Source: Chryseobacterium sp. Leaf404 (GTDB taxonomy: Bacteria; Bacteroidota; Bacteroidia; Flavobacteriales; Weeksellaceae). From it: a DNA stretch of 64,000 nt. The stretch is taken from positions 258,833 through 322,832 of the forward strand of contig NZ_LMQM01000010.1 of NCBI RefSeq assembly GCF_001424145.1, read 5' to 3'. Shown in pieces: positions 61,832 through 64,000 of this stretch. Position 1 is the stretch's first letter. Every line of letters begins with the position of its first letter. The notes beneath the pieces are model-generated. The model saw nothing but the letters and a program-made list of their open reading frames with translations, was not told the DNA's origin and ran no database searches. The position numbers and the translations under genes were made by a program.

Positions 61832-61874
61832 ACCAAAAAAATCTCTCTGTTTGTGGCAGAGAGATTTTTGGTAT
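61832..61874. terminator. Strong bidirectional hairpin
   Basis: ACCAAAAA-ATCTCTCTG / CAGAGAGAT-TTTTGGT forms a long stem with a 6-base loop, 32 bp after the receiver stop on the minus strand. It ends the LOV-kinase/receiver operon. Confidence 0.85.
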
Positions 61875-61905
61875 TGTTGTAAAATCAGTTTATGCTGTAC
61901 TTTAT

Positions 61906-62277
61906 TTAATTTTTAAGGGATTCATTAACCAGTAAGATAATTTCTTCTATATCAAATGGTTTTGCCATAAATTGATTGGCTCCTGTTTCTAATGCAATAT
62001 CTTTCTCATTTCTGCTTGCCGAGAGAACGATGATGGGTAAATTTTTCACCTCGCGGTCTGATCTTATTTTTTTTATTAAATCATAACCGGACAAGATGGG
62101 CATCCATAAATCCAAAAGAAGTAGATCAGGTTTTTCTGTCCTTACCCTGTCGTATAGAAGTGTGCTGTCTATTTCCTTGGCAACCTCGAAACCTTCGGGT
62201 TCCAGAAGCATTTCCAGTACATCTAAAATTCCCTGATCATCATCACAGATCATGATCTTCATGTTTTCTTTTTCCAT
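61906..62277 (-). CDS. Response regulator of the LOV kinase system
   Basis: This 123-aa receiver-only regulator has phospho-acceptor Asp56 (LLLLDLWMP), the acidic pocket in CDDDQG, SAS, and Lys in MAKPFDIEE. It starts 3 bp after the histidine-kinase stop, so it is translated with it and is its natural target. No DNA-binding output is present, so output is by protein interaction or further phosphotransfer. Confidence 0.9.
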   Translation of the reverse strand: MEKENMKIMICDDDQGILDVLEMLLEPEGFEVAKEIDSTLLYDRVRTEKPDLLLLDLWMPILSGYDLIKKIRSDREVKNLPIIVLSASRNEKDIALETGANQFMAKPFDIEEIILLVNESLKN

Positions 62278-62280
62278 TAT

Positions 62281-63792
62281 TTAGTTGTTGTTTAAGGGTA
62301 ACGTAAAGTGAAATGTAGAACCATATCCGGGTTCAGATTCTACCCATAATGTTCCGTTGTGGTTGTCTATAATTTTCTGGCTCACGTAGAGACCGATTCC
62401 CATTCCTGGATACTGTTTCTGCGTACTGTCTGCGCGGTAAAAACGGTCAAAAATTTTGCCTTTATCTTTCTGGTCTATTCCCAGACCCTCATCTTTCACA
62501 GAAACTTTTGCAAAATTGGCTACTTTTGAAATGTTAATATGAATGGGTTTGGATTTTGGAGAATATTTTACAGCATTAGAAAGAATATTATTCACCACCT
62601 GGGTAATTTGAGATTCATCTATATTTACGATGAGTTTCTCTGCTCCACTCACGATCATTTTATGGCTGTCGTCAGCAATCTGAATGTTGTCTACACAGTT
62701 GCTTACCAAACTAGAAATATCGCAGGGTTCAATATGAGATTCTATATTTCCGGACTGGATTTTTGAGGTATCTAAAAGGTCGGTAATTAAATTGTTCAGC
62801 CGGTCCACATGCACAGCAACTTTATTTAAGGTTTCAGTGTATTTTTCGCTTAAACCCTCTCCCGAGAATCTCTGTAAAATCTGCACCAAACCTTTAATCG
62901 TCGTTAAAGGAGTTTTAAGCTCATGGCTTGCGATTGAAAGAAAATCGTCTTTGCGGTTTTCTATCTCAAGACGGTCTGTAGCGTCTTCTATGGCTAAAAG
63001 TATTCTGTCTTTGTAAGTACCTTCAAATTCTATTCTGTAGGCATTCAGTATCATCACTTTTTTCCCGATGTTAGGAAAATCATGCTCTACCTGAAAATCA
63101 ATCACCGGATTGCTGGTAGGAAGAATTTTCATCAGTAAATCTTTCAGCGGCTGAATATCCCACTGGTGATTTCCCAGTTCATACAACAGCTTACCGATAG
63201 TATCTTCTGAAGAAACTTTAAATGTTTTCAGGAAATGATTGTTGGCACTCAAGACATGAAAATTTTCATCCAAAACCAATAAACTTTCTCTTACAGTCTG
63301 AATGATGCTGGAAAGAAATATTTCTTCTTCTTTCAGATCTTTCGTTCTTTCGATTACCTTTTTTTCAACATTGGCTTTCTCTTCTCTCAAATCGTGCTCT
63401 GCCTGCTTCTGCTGACTAATATCATTCTGAACACCAATGAAATGCGTTGTTTTTCCATTTTCATCTTTAACCGGCGAGATAAACAGTTCATTCCAGAAAA
63501 GATCACCGTTTTTCTTGTAATTTCGGATCACTACCCTTGCTTCTATCTCCTCAGCAACGGCTGATTTCAGTTCCTTTCTTGCATTCTGATGCCTGTCGTT
63601 GAGCTGTAAAAATCTGCAGTTATGCCCAATAATTTCTTCTCTGCAGTACCCCGTCATATTTTCAAAAGCTTTGTTGCAGTAAATAATCGGATTGTCTTCA
63701 ATGCTGTTGTCGGTGATTATAATTCCCGAATTTGAGGAGTCGAGAGCCAGTTGATAGAGTTTAAGGCTGGTATGATGTTCTGAATTATCCAA
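62281..63792 (-). CDS. LOV-PAS sensor histidine kinase (probable blue-light receptor)
   Basis: The layout is LOV domain (about 13-130), coiled coil, second PAS domain (about 150-275), HisKA (SIASHELKTPLTT) and HATPase (NILSNAVKYSP, DEGLGIDQKDKG, GMGIGLYVSQ), total 503 aa. The LOV core has the photoactive Cys59 in GHNCRFLQ, plus flavin contacts Asn91 (NYKKNG), Asn101 (FWNEL) and Gln122 (GVQNDIS). Therefore FMN-cysteinyl adduct chemistry is expected. It starts at a TTG; an in-frame stop lies nine codons upstream. The receiver gene follows by 3 bp. Confidence 0.9.
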   Translation of the reverse strand: MDNSEHHTSLKLYQLALDSSNSGIIITDNSIEDNPIIYCNKAFENMTGYCREEIIGHNCRFLQLNDRHQNARKELKSAVAEEIEARVVIRNYKKNGDLFWNELFISPVKDENGKTTHFIGVQNDISQQKQAEHDLREEKANVEKKVIERTKDLKEEEIFLSSIIQTVRESLLVLDENFHVLSANNHFLKTFKVSSEDTIGKLLYELGNHQWDIQPLKDLLMKILPTSNPVIDFQVEHDFPNIGKKVMILNAYRIEFEGTYKDRILLAIEDATDRLEIENRKDDFLSIASHELKTPLTTIKGLVQILQRFSGEGLSEKYTETLNKVAVHVDRLNNLITDLLDTSKIQSGNIESHIEPCDISSLVSNCVDNIQIADDSHKMIVSGAEKLIVNIDESQITQVVNNILSNAVKYSPKSKPIHINISKVANFAKVSVKDEGLGIDQKDKGKIFDRFYRADSTQKQYPGMGIGLYVSQKIIDNHNGTLWVESEPGYGSTFHFTLPLNNN

Positions 63793-63955
63793 TGTGTATG
63801 ATTTTGTAGTGCTGTTTTACGTCATACCATTTTTATGCCCAAAAGAGTGATCAGCATATCTTTTTTGATATAAAGTTCAAACAAATTAGAGGTAGATAAA
63901 ATATTCTGTTTTTAAAACATAAATACTTAGGCATTTGCTTTGTAAATATTTTTAA

Positions 63956-64000
63956 ATGAAAAAACAGAAACCCAGCTATCTGCATTTTAATTCAAAAGAA
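63956..64000 (+). CDS. Possible start of a plus-strand gene, cut by window
   Basis: An ATG at 63956 opens a frame (MKKQKPSYLHFNSKE) that runs off the end. It is too short to identify. Confidence 0.3.
   Translation, partial: MKKQKPSYLHFNSKE

Noticed and set aside
63816..63830. Half-site TATGAC on the minus strand before the LOV kinase
   Set aside because: The second half-site and a -7 element at 33 bp are missing.

Overview
The window looks like chromosome of a Bacteroidota / Flavobacteriia bacterium, most likely Chryseobacterium or a close relative. The DNA is AT-rich. Promoters carry the Bacteroidetes -7 element TAnnTTTG instead of a sigma-70 -10 box. The primary sigma factor is the short (288 aa) Bacteroidetes form. 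There is a GLPGLI-family protein, a subtype-iii type VI secretion gene (tssN), many small lipoproteins, and dispersed intergenic palindromes of the kind I associate with this group. I see no tRNA, rRNA, CRISPR array, insertion sequence or phage.

Left part (1-24.3 kb) is mainly housekeeping. It holds a threonine aldolase cut by the window edge, a DtxR/MntR-type metal regulator with a palindrome over its -7 box, and a three-gene T6SS fragment (tssG-tssN-tssK). A secreted S1/P1 nuclease follows, then a repeat-rich 690-bp gap, rpoD, an FAD monooxygenase, an M28 peptidase, an aminotransferase and a YoeB-type toxin-antitoxin pair. After these come pyrophosphatase, a nucleosidase, a DsbA-like protein, a GLPGLI protein with a broken OstA/LptA-like gene behind it, a Bax-inhibitor homologue, an acyl-CoA reductase, a ferredoxin, the serine genes serC-serA-DUF1015, and an M28 paralogue that has lost catalytic residues.

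The segment 24.5-28.7 kb is decaying. It contains a galM pseudogene and a GAF/PAS histidine-kinase pseudogene whose orphan receiver-only regulator is still intact.

From 29 to about 53 kb lies a stress-resistance region. It has two Crp/Fnr regulators, a large catalase coupled to a Zn-alcohol dehydrogenase, a DUF892 ferritin-like protein with a histone-H1-like tail, ccoG, and a CinA-like protein. An operon of tiny stress proteins includes a sigma-like protein with only region 2. Further genes are PA2169-type helical-bundle paralogues, an NDH-2-like oxidoreductase, an overlapping glycosyltransferase-glf-glycosidase operon, a GH13 amylase, a DUF4142 lipoprotein and a serine hydrolase. Six copies of a palindrome close to TATGACTnnAGTCATA lie here, each centred 33-34 bp from the centre of a -7-like element. 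This is class II activator geometry, and it ties both Crp/Fnr genes, a lipoprotein, ccoG, the CinA-like gene and the glf operon into one apparent regulon.

The right end (54-64 kb) has an XRE/S24 repressor beside an AlkB-type dioxygenase, a large FAD protein, a second orphan receiver, an AsmA/DUF748 protein, and a LOV-PAS histidine kinase with its receiver partner, which is a probable blue-light two-component system.
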